A DNA stretch of 64,000 nt from Symbiodinium natans. Taxonomy: Eukaryota; Sar; Dinophyceae; Suessiales; Symbiodiniaceae. The stretch lies in contig CAJNDS010000078.1 of the NCBI GenBank assembly GCA_905221605.1, positions 62,001 through 126,000 of the forward strand, read 5' to 3'. Position numbers and translations under genes: made by a program. Shown in pieces: positions 1 to 13,100 of this stretch. Within the stretch, counting starts at the first letter, position 1, and each line of letters starts with the position of its first letter. The notes below the pieces were generated by a model. It searched no databases. It saw only the letters and a program-made list of their open reading frames with translations, and was not told the DNA's origin.

Positions 1-3000
1 CCGGGCTCGGTGACAGCCGTTGCTCATACTCCGCTATTGTTTCGTCCTCTGGGTTCATGCTAGTAGCTGCTAGTACTGCGTGTCAACCCTAAACCCCACA
101 CCCAAGTTCCCCGCAAGAGAGGTAAATATTGCAAAGCACTTCGCGAAGACTTTGAATGTCTTCCAAGAAATTGTGAAGTCGATTGAAAAATCAGCAGGCT
201 CGACCACCTTGGGCGTGATGGCAACGTCCAAGAACCTTGACAAAACACAAGCGAGCGCTCGACACATTGCAGCTGTGTTTGGATTTGATGTGTCTGACGT
301 GTATTTGTATGTTGGCTACTCACCATGACGGGTTCGGCTTTTAAATTCCCAACTTTTTGCAAAGAACGAAGCACAAACGGGCGCACGCATTACATATTTC
401 CTTGAAGACGATTGCTGTCTTCAGCTGGTGCCTGGCCACGCACCACATCTCCACACATCACATCTCCACACACGCAGCCGGACCACTCAAACACCCGCAC
501 CCCCACCCATCTGCAAACCAACACGCCCAACATCTACGTCCACAAACACAACTGCACCACTTGTACAACCCACACGTCCACCTTCCTGAAAGCCGACAGA
601 CATACAGACAAAACACACATCCACCTCTTTGCAAAGCTTGCAACTTTCGACTTGCAACTTGCAACTCCCAGTAGCCTTTTCTTCAACCTTGCAACTCTGC
701 ATGGGACTTGCAACCTTCAAAGCTTGCATATGATTCACCATCCTTAGGCCTTGTTGCTCCAGGGATGCAAAACCTTTCGGCCAACTGAGAATGCACAAGG
801 GAAGGCAGGTCCTATTGGACTAAATATGCTCGACTGGTCGTTCTTGTCATATGTTATTTTCTTAGATGACAACTGACCTCCAAAATCGCGCAAATCTCAA
901 ACAAAAACGAAAACATTCGGGAAGAATTCCGTGGGGGGCGGAAAATGAAAGGCAAATAAAAAACAACAAAATCAACAGAATTCAAAACCAGTCCAATAAA
1001 CGTGAAAAGGCTGGACTGCCCACCGGCGCGCAACATGAGAAAACTAGTACAAAGAACATCACAAATACACTAGAGTTACTTCATCTGGTATGTATATATA
1101 TATATATATTATTTCATTCATTTTCCAGGCCCGCGGGCATGTCAGCCCATGTTTTTACCTTCTTTAATTGGAGTTCTTGGTTTACCTTTTGACCTTTTCC
1201 GATTTTTTCGCATATGTTTTTGATTTCCAGCCTTCCCCCCGTAATGCCAGCCGATGTTTATTGCTTGGTATTTTGTTTTTTGATGTGTCCGTTTCAACAA
1301 TTTGACAAAAATCGACCTGCATTTGTGCTAAAAAGAATTAGATTGCATAATTCGTGTTTTGATCAGCAGGCTTCGGATTCCAATCGGTTGAGCGTCAGGA
1401 TGTTCGCAGCTGTGTTGGCACAAATGTGGGTGTGGGTTGCGCTGATTGCTCAGCTTTGTTCTTAGGGAACCTTTGGCAGAAGGATCATTAGTAGGCTGCT
1501 GGAGGTGAATATCCAGCTATAGACCACAGTCCTCATATACGGCCCGTAGATGATACAGGCCCGGCTCAGCCGGGCCCGAAGTCAATTGCCATGGCACGTA
1601 ACGGAACTTTGCCGGGTGTCTGTAACATCTTGATGGCGCCATGAGTTCGGAAAGCAGCCGATGAGTTCGGAAAGCAGGCGTTCCGGACATGATGCTTCGC
1701 AAAAGCTGGTGGCTTGCTGAAGTGTAGCGGAAATGTTGATTGTGGATACTATGTGCAGTCGTAAGTGCAAAGTGGTTTGGCTTAAACGGGGCACCCGTGG
1801 ACATGTTTGAAAGTCCAGGGCCAGCACATTCCCAGACCAAAGGGCTTTGCAATTTTTCGTCTGTTTGCTTGTGTACCGTGACGAGGCCGAGCAGTACGTG
1901 TGTCCTAAGCAAGTTCGCTTTGAGTTTTGAAGACAGATTGACATATGTGCACTGCAGAAGGGTCCCATAGTCATAGTCATTCCATTGCAAGTCCTGCCCA
2001 GCTTGGAACCCAAACAACCTGCGCAATCCTACATCCAGACCTGAACTTTCAAAGCCCGAGGTCATGTACCTGGGCTTGTTTTCCTCTACCTCATGTTGCA
2101 TTCTGGGGTTCCCGAGTCTTGGCGGATCTTGGCCTCAGGGTTAGGGTGGAGGCCGGGCTTTCGTGTGGTTTCTGAAGCCCTGCTTGTCCAGTTTGAAATG
2201 CCTTGCCGAGCCTGCCAGTGTCTTGAGTACACCTGCGCGCACCAGCGGCCTTTGGGGTAAGAGACCTCAGCGACCAGGTAGCAGGTTTGGCCTGAGTAGA
2301 CTGTCAAGTGGAGGAGGTGAAATGCGACCGGAACTTATTGGCGTTCGCGTCCTCTGTTGATGGAAGGAAGAGGGTAAAAGGGTCGTCGCACTGGTTTGAA
2401 GTCTGGGAGACTAGGTGGCGTGCAGGTGCATGTCAATCACTCCAAGCAGACTCCAAGGTGCACCACAGACATTTCAGTGACCTATGCTTTCAGAGCGACG
2501 TGCCTTGACTGCAGCAAGGTTTTCGGGTAAAGTGTTTTGCTTCAGGGCTGGGAGTGTGGCATTGCCATTTTCCGCCCAGAAGGGCTTGCAATCACTGACA
2601 TCTTGCCCCAAACACCTCAACATGGCAGGTGTGTGGGCTATTTTTCCTGCAACTTCGCCGCCTTTTGCCTGGAGAATTGCAACTTGGCAGCTTCCTCACG
2701 ATCTCTGGTCCCGTTCTAAGCATCAAGTCATCAGGTGAGCTGAGCCGCCGCATCCTCCGGTCGCCTTGGCAAGAAACAGCGGGTTTTTGTGCGAACCGCA
2801 AGCGTCCCAAGGAAGTGCTGTAAACATCTGTAAACATCTGTAAACACCGAAACCCAAGCTCATCAAAGTTGCAACAGGCGCTGCGCGTGTAGAACTCTGG
2901 AAGGGGTAAGGTTAGGATTCCTGACCGCTTTGGCCATTAATTCTTCCTAAGCGAAGGCACTACAGAAACTGTCGGGGGCGTGGGGTCACGATGAAGCCGC

Positions 3001-5852
3001 GATGTTTGTTGATTCGGGTGGTGTGTCTATCGGGGGTCCACGCGCCTGTTTCGGACAATCGTTCGTGGAGGATCGTTAATGTGGTGCTGCAGTTCAAGCA
3101 TTAAGCCCTTCTCTTGATGTCGATGCTGAGGCTTGGTATGGTGATTAACTCTTTGTCTGCCTGGCTCGTGTCTGCTCATTGGTGCTTCGGCTTCGGCGAG
3201 TGGTGCATCTTGAGCCTCGTCGTTTGTAGGGGAGATGGCGAGTCTTGGAGGTCTTTGATGTGAATTGGACAGTCGGACAGCATGTCTAGAGTCCGCTTGC
3301 ACGATGGATGATGGTGCGATATCGATGTGATCACCTCGTGATTCTTTTCATCCCTTTGCTGGTGTGGGATGGTGCTTCTGTAGTTCATGGGAGGTACGGT
3401 TTTCTTTGAAGTGGCTTGCGAGTGTAGCCCTGCTCCCAGGATGCTCTTGGTACATGCCTTCCAAATGTTTGGCGGCATGGTGCTCGTGCGAACGAGTTTG
3501 CATCTGCACTTGCTGCTTCTGGGCTGGTAATCGGAAATGGGGAGGAGACATCCTTGAGTTTTGTTTGCTGGCTCCCATAGTCCTAGACCTGCCTAATTAG
3601 TATGCCTGCAGGCAAGGCTTTGTCGTTGTGGCTCCAGCTTGTCAGGGGCCGAGCTTCGGTCAAGGCCATGAACCTCAATCCCTCCACTCCAGGTTCACTT
3701 TTGCTGGATCTATGGTTGGTTACGTGGTGCGGCGAGAGTTGAGCGTTCGATCCGACAAGCTTCTCGGAGGAACGTGGTGACACATACTGCCATGGTTCAA
3801 ATGATTCAAGATTTCTAATGGATTTCCAGGAGGTTCGGGGGAGTTTCTGAATCAGGAACGTTTGGGGCCCCTCGGGGAGGAGCTGGGACTCCTTCATGTC
3901 CATACCGTATGATACAGTTTGGCGTTTTCGCCGGCTAATTGCCTTAGTGCCAAGACATGTTAGGGCTAAGTTCTGCTCACGCTGCAAACCTCTGTGAAGC
4001 TCAGAAGCTTTGACGGAGGTCCTGGGCAGCTGCTGTCGTCACTGTCGTCATGATCCTAGTTGGTGGTATCCGGCCAAGGTATACGGCATGTCGGGAAGAG
4101 CGTGACCATAAATGTGGTGCTGGCTTTGGTCAACGGTTGCATGTGGGTCTTTGCAAACCATTGGTTGGACTGCTTCGGACGCCAACCTAAAGGTTTTATT
4201 TGGAGTTTTCGCGCTTTCGGCAAACACTGGTTACGCTGCTTGCAAATCAGAGCATTCAAGAAAGTTGTGTAGGGAGGGGCAACCAAGGCATCCTGTTTTC
4301 TGGCCACAGTAGCATCGTTTTCCTCCAGCGGATGCACGGCTTCAATGGCTGCTGAAATTCATAAACGCTCTTGCAGTGTACGCGCGATCATTGTGGCAAC
4401 TGAGGAAAGTTGCCATACTGTCGTCAATCATGACCATGTCGGAGCAGGATGCCGCAGCTGATTGTGGATTTGTTTTTGCGTGTTTGTCACTTGTGGCATG
4501 GATTTGAAGACTCCTGCTGTAACCGCCAACTGCAGCCTGGACTGCTGGCTTCTCATGGGAAATATTGCCATGATATGCCATGATGATGAAGTGCTGGTGG
4601 TCCAGCTCGGGAGCACCGGAGCACCCTGGCCCCTCCAGGCCCCAATGGCCCTCATAACTCCAGAACCGAAGGAAGAACCAACCAGGCCTTGAACCTTCAC
4701 AACACCCTCAAAGCACTGAGGAGCTTTCAAGCTCGGTGTCCATCACGAGGAGTCCCCCTGAATCGAAGCCTGGTATCACATTAGGGCCCTGCTCGCTCAA
4801 GGGCTTTGAGAGTTTTGAGTGCAAGCTGGCTTGTGTTCTTCTTTTTTTGGGGGGTTCAAGGGCTGAGGAGTTGACAGAGCCTTGACACATGCGTTCCAGT
4901 GAAACAGAAGTCACATGTGCCAAGCTCTTTCCACTTATTCCCCATGTTCACACAGCTAGATTCAGCTAGATCACAATTATCAGCTAGAGTACTGTAGAGG
5001 CGAGAACAACATCATTGTTGCAGATATTGTACACGTGGGTACGGCTGTGCCTTCTGTCGTCTATGGTGACCAGACCAAAGAACGAACTCTCGAGCTGCTT
5101 TTCTCAGAGGCTCGAAAATCAGACACACTGCAAAAAACAGCATGTTTGGCTTTCACCCTCATACGTTTCCAAGGGGCTCTTCCACATATTGGTACGCCAT
5201 CCTTTTCTGTGCTCGAGAAGTCCTTAGACTCCTGCGTCGGTGTCGACCAAAGTGTAATGAGACATCGCAGCCATGAAAGGAGCCCGTTTGGTCGAGGGTG
5301 TTCAGACTGGAGTGTCTGACCCCTCCGTGCCCTGAAATTCCCTACACCCTTTTCGTGGAATTGGACCTAGGAGGCTACCGGGCTCACGCGGCTCAAGCGC
5401 TTCGACGGACGAAAAATCCAGTGGCTCGGATGTTGCTGGCCCCGAAATACTGTCCCTTGCCTCCCTTATGTTTTATAGGGTATAAGGCGGTATACACGGG
5501 TTCCCCAGTAAGGAAGAATACGAAGGGACCATGTAACCATATAACCACTGTAAGATAGTGCCCGAAGCATCTGTAGTATACACATTTTCAGAGACTTCTC
5601 CCAATAGTCCGACAACTTTGGACCAGCCTTTTAGCCACTACGCCCGGAGCTTTTGAAGCCTGGAACCCGAAGAGCTCGAAAAGTCTGTGTGCAAGGTGCA
5701 CTCATGTATCTCATGTACACTCTATGGCAACCCAGGGTCTTCAGCAAATCCGTCGGCATCGATGATCCGATTTGCAACTTGCTTTCCCGCCACTGCAAGT
5801 TAGAACCTCCAAGGCCCTTGAAGCATCTTGAAGCCCCCGAAAGTTCTTTCAG
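1..5852. other. No recognisable gene; 5' flank of kinase gene
   Basis: I recognise no conserved domain here. A short plus-strand frame at 80-328 (82 codons) and a 194-codon minus-strand frame at 1517-2101 are open, but both lengths are near what chance gives in this much DNA and neither resembles a known family. The first kinase exon I can see (5853) starts in phase 2, so at least one upstream exon must exist, probably here. Small features only: a short TA run near 1094-1108 and a triplicated 'ctgtaaacat' near 2818-2845. Confidence 0.4.
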
Positions 5853-5911
5853 GTGACCATATGGAAGGGTTGGAGCTGTTCGACTGCGTTGGTCAAGGAT
5901 CCTTTGGCAAG
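5853..5911 (+). CDS. Kinase exon A: glycine-rich loop
   Basis: Encodes [17 protein letters not shown] after a TTTCAG acceptor. The GxGxxG loop binds ATP phosphates. The donor is GC (5912-5913), so that GQGSFGK joins VYAASYKG of the next exon in frame. Confidence 0.75.
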
Positions 5912-7079
5912 GCGCCGGCTTCAGAGAGGGGTGTGGTAGCCTGAAGGCTTGCATGGAAGGGCCCAGGGCTTCTGAAGGGCTCTTCCAGGGTCTCTTGCGG
6001 GGCCCTCTAAGGCTGTAAGGCTCCCCAAGCGCCCCGGGGAGTTTGGATGTTCTGTGATGTAGTGATGGGTGGCCCGTGAGAAAGTCAGTGACAAAGAAGG
6101 AGAATGCCGGAGCCAGCATTGAACAAGAAACCAACATAAACCAACAGGCACCGAATCATGCCGTGGTGCTGAAGGGTTTAGGGGCTACGGTGCAGCAGGT
6201 CTACGCCGCCAGCTACAAAGGCGAGAAAGCGGCCGTGAAGATCATGAGCTGGGAAGGGGAGCTGCTTGGCCGAATGCCAATACTAAAGGTAGGTGCGTTT
6301 GTTTTGGAGGTACGACTTGTGCTCAATCCCAGAGTTTTCCCGGCCTTGTCTCAGGGACTGCATTGACTTGAAACAGGAGAAAACAGCGGAGTAGGGCAAC
6401 CACAAGAGTAGACCAGAACTTCGGGCATGCTCTTCTTTGCTGATGAAAGGCAGCTGAAGAGGATCAACCCTGTCAAGGAGGTGGCGCCGGCTCCTGCTTT
6501 TGCCTGTGCGGCTTCATGCTGGCTTGTGGGTGTGGTTCATGGTTAAGGCTTCAGGCTTCCGAGCCGTTACTTGTATCACGAGATTGGGGCACAGTGGTGG
6601 CACTGTAATAGTGTAATCTTGCAAGAATGTCATGGTGATAATGCAATAGCGTTTTGCTATTCTCAGATCACGTAGTACTGAGATTATGTCATAGTGTCAT
6701 AGTGTCATCATGTCAGAATGTCAGAATGTAAGAATGTAAGAATAAAAAGAATGTAAGAATGTAAGAATGTAAGAATGTAAGAATGTAAGAATGTAAGAAT
6801 GTAAGAATGTAAGAATGTAAGAATGCAAGGAATGTAAGAATGTAAGAATGTAAGAATGTAAGAATGTAAGAATGTAAGAATGTAAGAATGCAAGGAATGT
6901 AGTAATTCCATATTGCAGGAACACGATAATGTAGGAACATAGGAATGGAATCATACTCCGACATGATCTAGACTAGTCTAAGTACATTCCACGATATGAC
7001 AAGCCCTGGTGTCCACACACGCACACACGCACACGCACGCACGCACGCACGAACGCACGCACGCACGCATGCACGCACG

Positions 7080-7111
<32 letters not shown>

Positions 7112-10100
7112 CGCACACACGCACACACGCACACACGCACACACGCACGCACACACACACACACAAATCAAAGACCCAGAGCTTGGAAGGCCAAGCTGTG
7201 CATCCGCATGGTGCATCCGAACCTCGTACAGGCCCGCAGTAGCGGCTTCATTCTTTGCGAGCGCTCTTCCGATCTTGGAGGATGGTCGCATTTGGTAGCC
7301 GTCTATGCTAGACGTCGATAGACCCCTATATAGTCCCTATGGGTTTTCGGATAGGTACCTATGCTGCCAACCTATTCTCAGCATACCAGACCCCTATGCA
7401 TAGGCCCTGTCCCCTTGCCTATACCCCTTTTGCCATAGACCCTTACGGTCCCTTACGCATAGACCCTATCCCTACCTATACCACCCCCCTGTGTCGCATA
7501 GGCCCCTATGCATTGTTCCATAGGCTCTATTGCCTTCATATTATTAGACCCTATCCGGAAACCTATAGACCCCTATGCCATCCTTCTTGTATAGCTTCAA
7601 GCCTTTTTCATTGCATCCCTAAACACCTCCTCGGAGCAATCTATGTTCTTGATAACCTCCATGCGTGTCGTGTTTAGGGTTTAGGGTTCTTTAGGGTTTA
7701 GGGCTAGGGCTTTTTTTTAGGGGTTTTGACGGTTTAGGGTTTTTTTGGGTTTAGAGTTTAGGGGCTTGTAGGTTTAAAGCTCAGGGAATTTTGGGGTTTA
7801 GGGGCTTTAGGGTTTAGGCTTAGGGTTTTTAGGGCTTAGGGTTTAGGTGCTTTCAGGGTTTCGGGTTTAGGTTTTTATTTGGGGTGTAGGGTTTAGAGTT
7901 TGTTTTTATAAAGGGGTTCGGGGTTTAGGGTTATTTATGGTTTTGGGGCTTTTCGGGTATAGGGTTCAAGGATTTTTTTGGGTTTTTAGGGTGTAGTGCT
8001 TAGGTTTGCTTTAGGGTTTCGGGGTTTCTAGGGTTTAGGGTTTAGGGGTTTTCAGGGTCTAGGGTTCAGAGCCTTTTAGGGTGTAGGTCTTGGGGTGTGA
8101 GGGCTTCGGGGGTTTAGGGGTTTGTTTCGGTTTAGGACTCAGGTTTGTGTTGAGTTGAGGGCTTGAGGCTTTAGGGTGTCTTAGGGTTGCCCCCATTTGA
8201 AAACACAACATTCGCGTGATGGGTTCGAAACAGAATAAAGCGGGAGGGTTTGGGGGGGGGGGGGAGCTGGTGGGTTTTTAGGGGGGGTTTTCGGGGGTTT
8301 GAAGTTGAGGAGTTTTCAGGGTTTAGGGTTTTTGGGGTTTAGGGCTCAGGGGTTCTTAGGGTGCAAAGCTTAGGGCTTTTAGGGTTTAGGGGTTTGTAGG
8401 GTTTTGGGTTTTTAGGGTTTAGGGTTCAGGGGTTTTGAGGGTTTAGGGTTTTTAGGGTTTAGGTCTTTTTTAAGGGTTGAGGGCGTTTTTTGGGGTTTAG
8501 GGCTGGATTTAGGGCCGTTTAGGGTTTAGGGTTTTTTAGGGATTAGGGTTTCTTTTTGGGTTTAGGGATGAGGGTTTTTTGGGGCTTAGGCTTATGGTTT
8601 TTTGAGGGTTTAGGGTTCAGGGGTTTTTCGGGTTTGGGGTTAAGAGGGTTTTTTAGGGTTTAGGGCTTGGGATTTTAGGGTTAGGGTTTAGGGTTTTTAG
8701 GGTCTAGGGTTTAGGGTTTTTTTAGGGTTTAGGGTTGTGTTAGGGTTTAGCGTTTGGGGTTTTTAGGGTTGAGGGCTTAGCTCAGGGGTCTTTAGGGTTG
8801 AGGGTTTAGGCATAGGGACTTATCCCAAAACGATAGGGGTCTATTGCACGCCCCCCCATGCATAGGCGCCTGTGGGAGGTGCCTGTGTATAGGTACCTAT
8901 CGGTTTCAGACAGACCCCTATATATATAGGGGTCTATCCCCTGAGTGTCCGACTCTTCAGAAAAAGCCCTCCTTTTCCATACAGAAGCCTGGGTGCGCTA
9001 ATATGGGGAGTTCAAGCCCGAACGCCCCGTCAAAAGTAGGCAAGGCAAGGTCTCATAGTGTTTGACCTTGCACATACCAAAGCCCGTTCGCGTTTTTCGG
9101 GTGTTGTGGTTGGTCCTTCTTGTTTGTTGGGGTGTGTCATCCTTTCTTCCGACGGCACTAAAAAAATGGCTCAGGCCTTCGATTTCTTCCTTCGCAACTG
9201 CGAGACCGAGGCCAGGCAGAATGCTAGCTGGATGCCGAAAGCTAAGCAGCTAAAGTCCCACAGCAAAACATAGAGCACAAGCCTGGCAGCCTGATCTGCT
9301 TTACTTGCCTAAACCGCCTAAACCCAATCCCTAAACAATCCACCGAAAGTAGGCTCAACCCAATCTTTCTGGAGGTGCATGGCAAGAGGTCTTGGAAAGA
9401 GATCTGGATCGTCCAGGCAATGGCCCACGACCTTGGTGCAGAAATGGCTTGCGTCATCACGATCGTGATCATGATCAAGAGCACGTTCATGTTCATTGTG
9501 CATCATGGAAGGGATGCATTCTCGAGATGGCCATGCGCAGATTTAAGAATTTTGCTGGGCTGGTATTTTCGAATGTATCTTTTTTGGACTAGGGATGTCA
9601 TAAGTGTGCGCAATTATCCGGGACTATAGGTGCAGGGGCAACATGCATGCGCTGGTAGGTGGACGAAAATATCCCGGATACTGGATACATTCTTACAACT
9701 GACACGTGGATATTTTTATACCGGATCATGGATGCATTCCCTTGCATCCCAAGGAGTAGCGCGGACGTACCTATCCTCTGCCATGGACGCAGTGATGCTA
9801 TCAGCGGGGCGGGACGCGAGGGAAGCAGGGGACGTGGCGCCTGGCGGGGCGGGATGCAGACGCATGGGACGTCACAGGACGTGATGTGAGACGTGGGGAC
9901 ACCGGTCGCATGTTCTGCAAGGGCCGTCACGTGACATTGACCGTTTGTCCAAGTGCACTCGCTTTTGATCGGTCTAGTCATGTAATATGGTGCTTGCTGC
10001 CCTGTGCCCAATCATAGTCACAACGTCAGGACTAAGAACATTAGTCATTAGAGCAGTAGCAGTGGTAGGAGCTGCACTGCCCAAACGTTAAGCTCAGTCG

Positions 10101-13100
10101 GACATGTATCAGTTCCGTTGCTTGTGCGTGCACAAACTCCGGTTTTGTGTGAGTCATGTGTTGGATAGGAGAAGTTGCACATCCACTTACCCTGCTGGGT
10201 CACGCCAGTAGTTGGGCCTGCACTTAAACACAGAGAAAAGAGCATCAAGAAGGTCAAGAAGGCATGTCATTTAGTTGGCATGGCTTGACTGAGCAACAAA
10301 GGCACGGAGGAACAGTTTCGGACAACATGTAGTCTTCCTCTATCTCAGTGATCACCGTCACTGACGTGAAATATCGTGAGAACGACGGATGGAGATAGCA
10401 CTGAAGTTGAATCAGCTTTGCAGTGCAGGCGCAAGTCTAGGCCTTTTGAGAGAGGAAACTACCTCCCCCATGGCTCTTGCTCTTATTCTGATTCTTGTTC
10501 TTATTCGTATTCTTATTCTTACGCTTATTCTTATTCTTATTCTTCGTCTTCTTATTATTATCGTGATTAAAATTAATATTACTCTTGCTCTTACTATTAC
10601 TATCACTGTTACTAGTACTATTACTATTATTAATACTATTACTATTACTATTGCGATTGCTATTACTTTTCTATTATGTTTATTACTATTACTACTAGTA
10701 TTACTATTACCATTACTATCACCATAAATATTACTCTTAGTATGATTATTATTATTACTATTACGATCACTATCATTATCATTATTACTATTACTATTAC
10801 TATTACTATTACTATTACTATTAATCATTATTACTATTACTATTACTATTACTATTACTATTACTATTGTTATTACTATTACTATTTCTATTACTATTAC
10901 TATTACTATTACTATTACTATTACTATTACTATTACTATTACTATTACTATTACTATTACTATTACTACTCCTATGACTATTACCATTACTATTACGATT
11001 ACAATTACTATTACTAGTACCATTACTATTACTTGCGAAGTCTTGCAACAAACAGAAGCAAACACAGGCGGTCACGCTGCTTTTGACTTCGTGGGTCCAA
11101 GCTTTTCGGTGAACCTACGGCCTGGCGTCCGGTTGGACAGCAACCTTAAAGCTACTGCGCGAAACTACCGTGCGCAAGGCACAAGTCTAGCTCCATACTT
11201 GAGCCAAAATATTGGCATTGAAACGAATTACAAAACTGAAACATGCAACTGAAAGCATGGAGGTCTGCTGAGTCCTAATGCATCACAGAGCAGAAGATGC
11301 ACGTGCACTCGCGTCACCTCACATTCGCCCCTCAGCCGAGGCTCCGGTGACAAGCCCGCAAACGTTGACACGCGAGACGAGACCACCCCTACGAGCAACC
11401 ATCCTAAACCAGCCTAAACCAGGCGGTCTCCGGTCTTTTGGCACGACCGAAGTCGAGGCTCCTGCGCACTGAGCCTGGCAGACTCGAAAACTATGGTACA
11501 CGAGCAAAGCTACGGCTACGCACCTACCAGAGCTACACTACTACGGCAACTCCCAAGCAAAAGTAAGGTGAAGACAGGAGAAGCAGCGTGCCGTGCTGCA
11601 ACTCGGCTCGAATCCTGTGGCGTCGCAGATACCACACCGCGCCCGAAGGCCGCAGCTCACTCGATCCCGGCGGGGACCGTCTGTGAAGCTGCGGCTGCAC
11701 GTGGAGCAGCCTGATCCTGGCTGCTACTACTCTTCTGCAGCGCTGGGCGCCTTGCGGCCGCCTCGTCGAGGGAGATGGCCTCTGCTGCGACCCTCTCGAA
11801 ATTCCTCCACGCAGGCCACGACCGCGTCGTGCGACTTCGCGAGTTCGAGCCGCGCTCCGACGTTGCTTTCGAGCTGGTAGTAAAGTTCAAGCTACCAACT
11901 ACAAGCGCCGCGCCGCCCGGCCGCAGGTGACAAAGGGCTTTAGCGTGATGGAGGCCGGAGATGCCGGCCCCCGCCCTGGCCCCGCTGACCGTCTTGGGCA
12001 TATGCGTCGCGCGCCGAAGTGCCGCAAGCAAGACGCACATCAGCGCCTGCAACTGCCAGGCGCTTCAGCGTCTGCCATTGGCGTTTTGTCATTTGGCGTT
12101 GGCTTACGCCCGCAATGATGCACGCGGTTGCTCCCTTGGAAAGGGCCTTGGTTGCGGCGGTTCGGGGTCTTGGCAGACGAGCCCATTGCTACCACGACTG
12201 ACGAGGTGGGCAGGTTCTTGGCGGACGCGCTCGCGCTGGGTACAGCGAGGGCTGTGGCCTGGACACGACCCGCAAGCCCTTGAAAGCAAGCACGAATTTT
12301 AGCAGCCAGCTGAGAAAAACAGTTTTCCCCGTTGCTCAGTCCCAAAGCCACCTTTCCCCGCAGCCGAAAGTGGCCTCGGAGTCCACCAACTGGACTAATC
12401 GCACCTTGTGGGCCGCGGTGTTCCCGAACCTGAGGTGAGCAAGTCGGTTCAGGACCGCGCGGCTGACGAACCACAACGCCGTGCGCGGAGCAAGGTGACG
12501 GTCGTGCCGGCGACCCTCTCCCGGCGCAGTCCAACGCTCTGCCGCATGCCAGTCCGAAGTGCCTCTGGCTGCAATCTTGCGCCGGACAAAGATCTCGGTG
12601 TTCGGCCTGTGTGACCCGCAGCACGACCGCTCCCTTCAAGCACGGGAACTTGGGATGCACCCGCCTTTCCAGCCGAACGACTGGGAACCTGGGGTCTTCG
12701 ATGCCGATCCCCATCTCCGCTGCTCGGTTCATCATCCCGACAACGAGTTCTTCGGTGATGTGATTAGCGCCTGCGCAGCCGTCGAGAATACATTCGACCT
12801 TGCGGTCGAGCACCGGAACGACTGTGCGGTTTTGATCTCCACCTGGTTCGTTGTCCAGTGTGGCGAACTTGACTCCTCCTCTTCCTCTCCTACATCGTGC
12901 AGGCACGCCATCACCTTACGCCAGAGCGCAGCTTCCTGCCATCACGCTTGGACACTGGCCCACGCCACTCAAGCCAAGCAACGTAGCTCATGCGCTCAGG
13001 GTAGGGCGCATCGCCCTTCTCGATGGCTTCAAGGGTAACACCTTCAGGGTGACCTGATACCTCAGCCGACATGGCTGCAACACACGGCAGCGTGCCGCAC

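Noticed and set aside
1475..1490. GAAGGATCATTA, identical to the 3' end of nuclear small-subunit rRNA
   Set aside because: Only about 12 bases match; the conserved helix upstream (AAGTCGTAACAAGG) is absent, so chance is likely.
1517..2101. 194-codon minus-strand ORF
   Set aside because: Length is near chance expectation for this amount of DNA; no family resemblance or splice support.
5387..5395. GGCTCAAG octamers (also near 21197) as possible spliced-leader relics
   Set aside because: Lack the preceding CCATTTT; eight bases are expected by chance in 64 kb.
10412..11065. 217-codon minus-strand frame rich in IVIVIV and NSNSNS
   Set aside because: Translation of the TTACTA microsatellite; no stops in the repeat unit, no domain.
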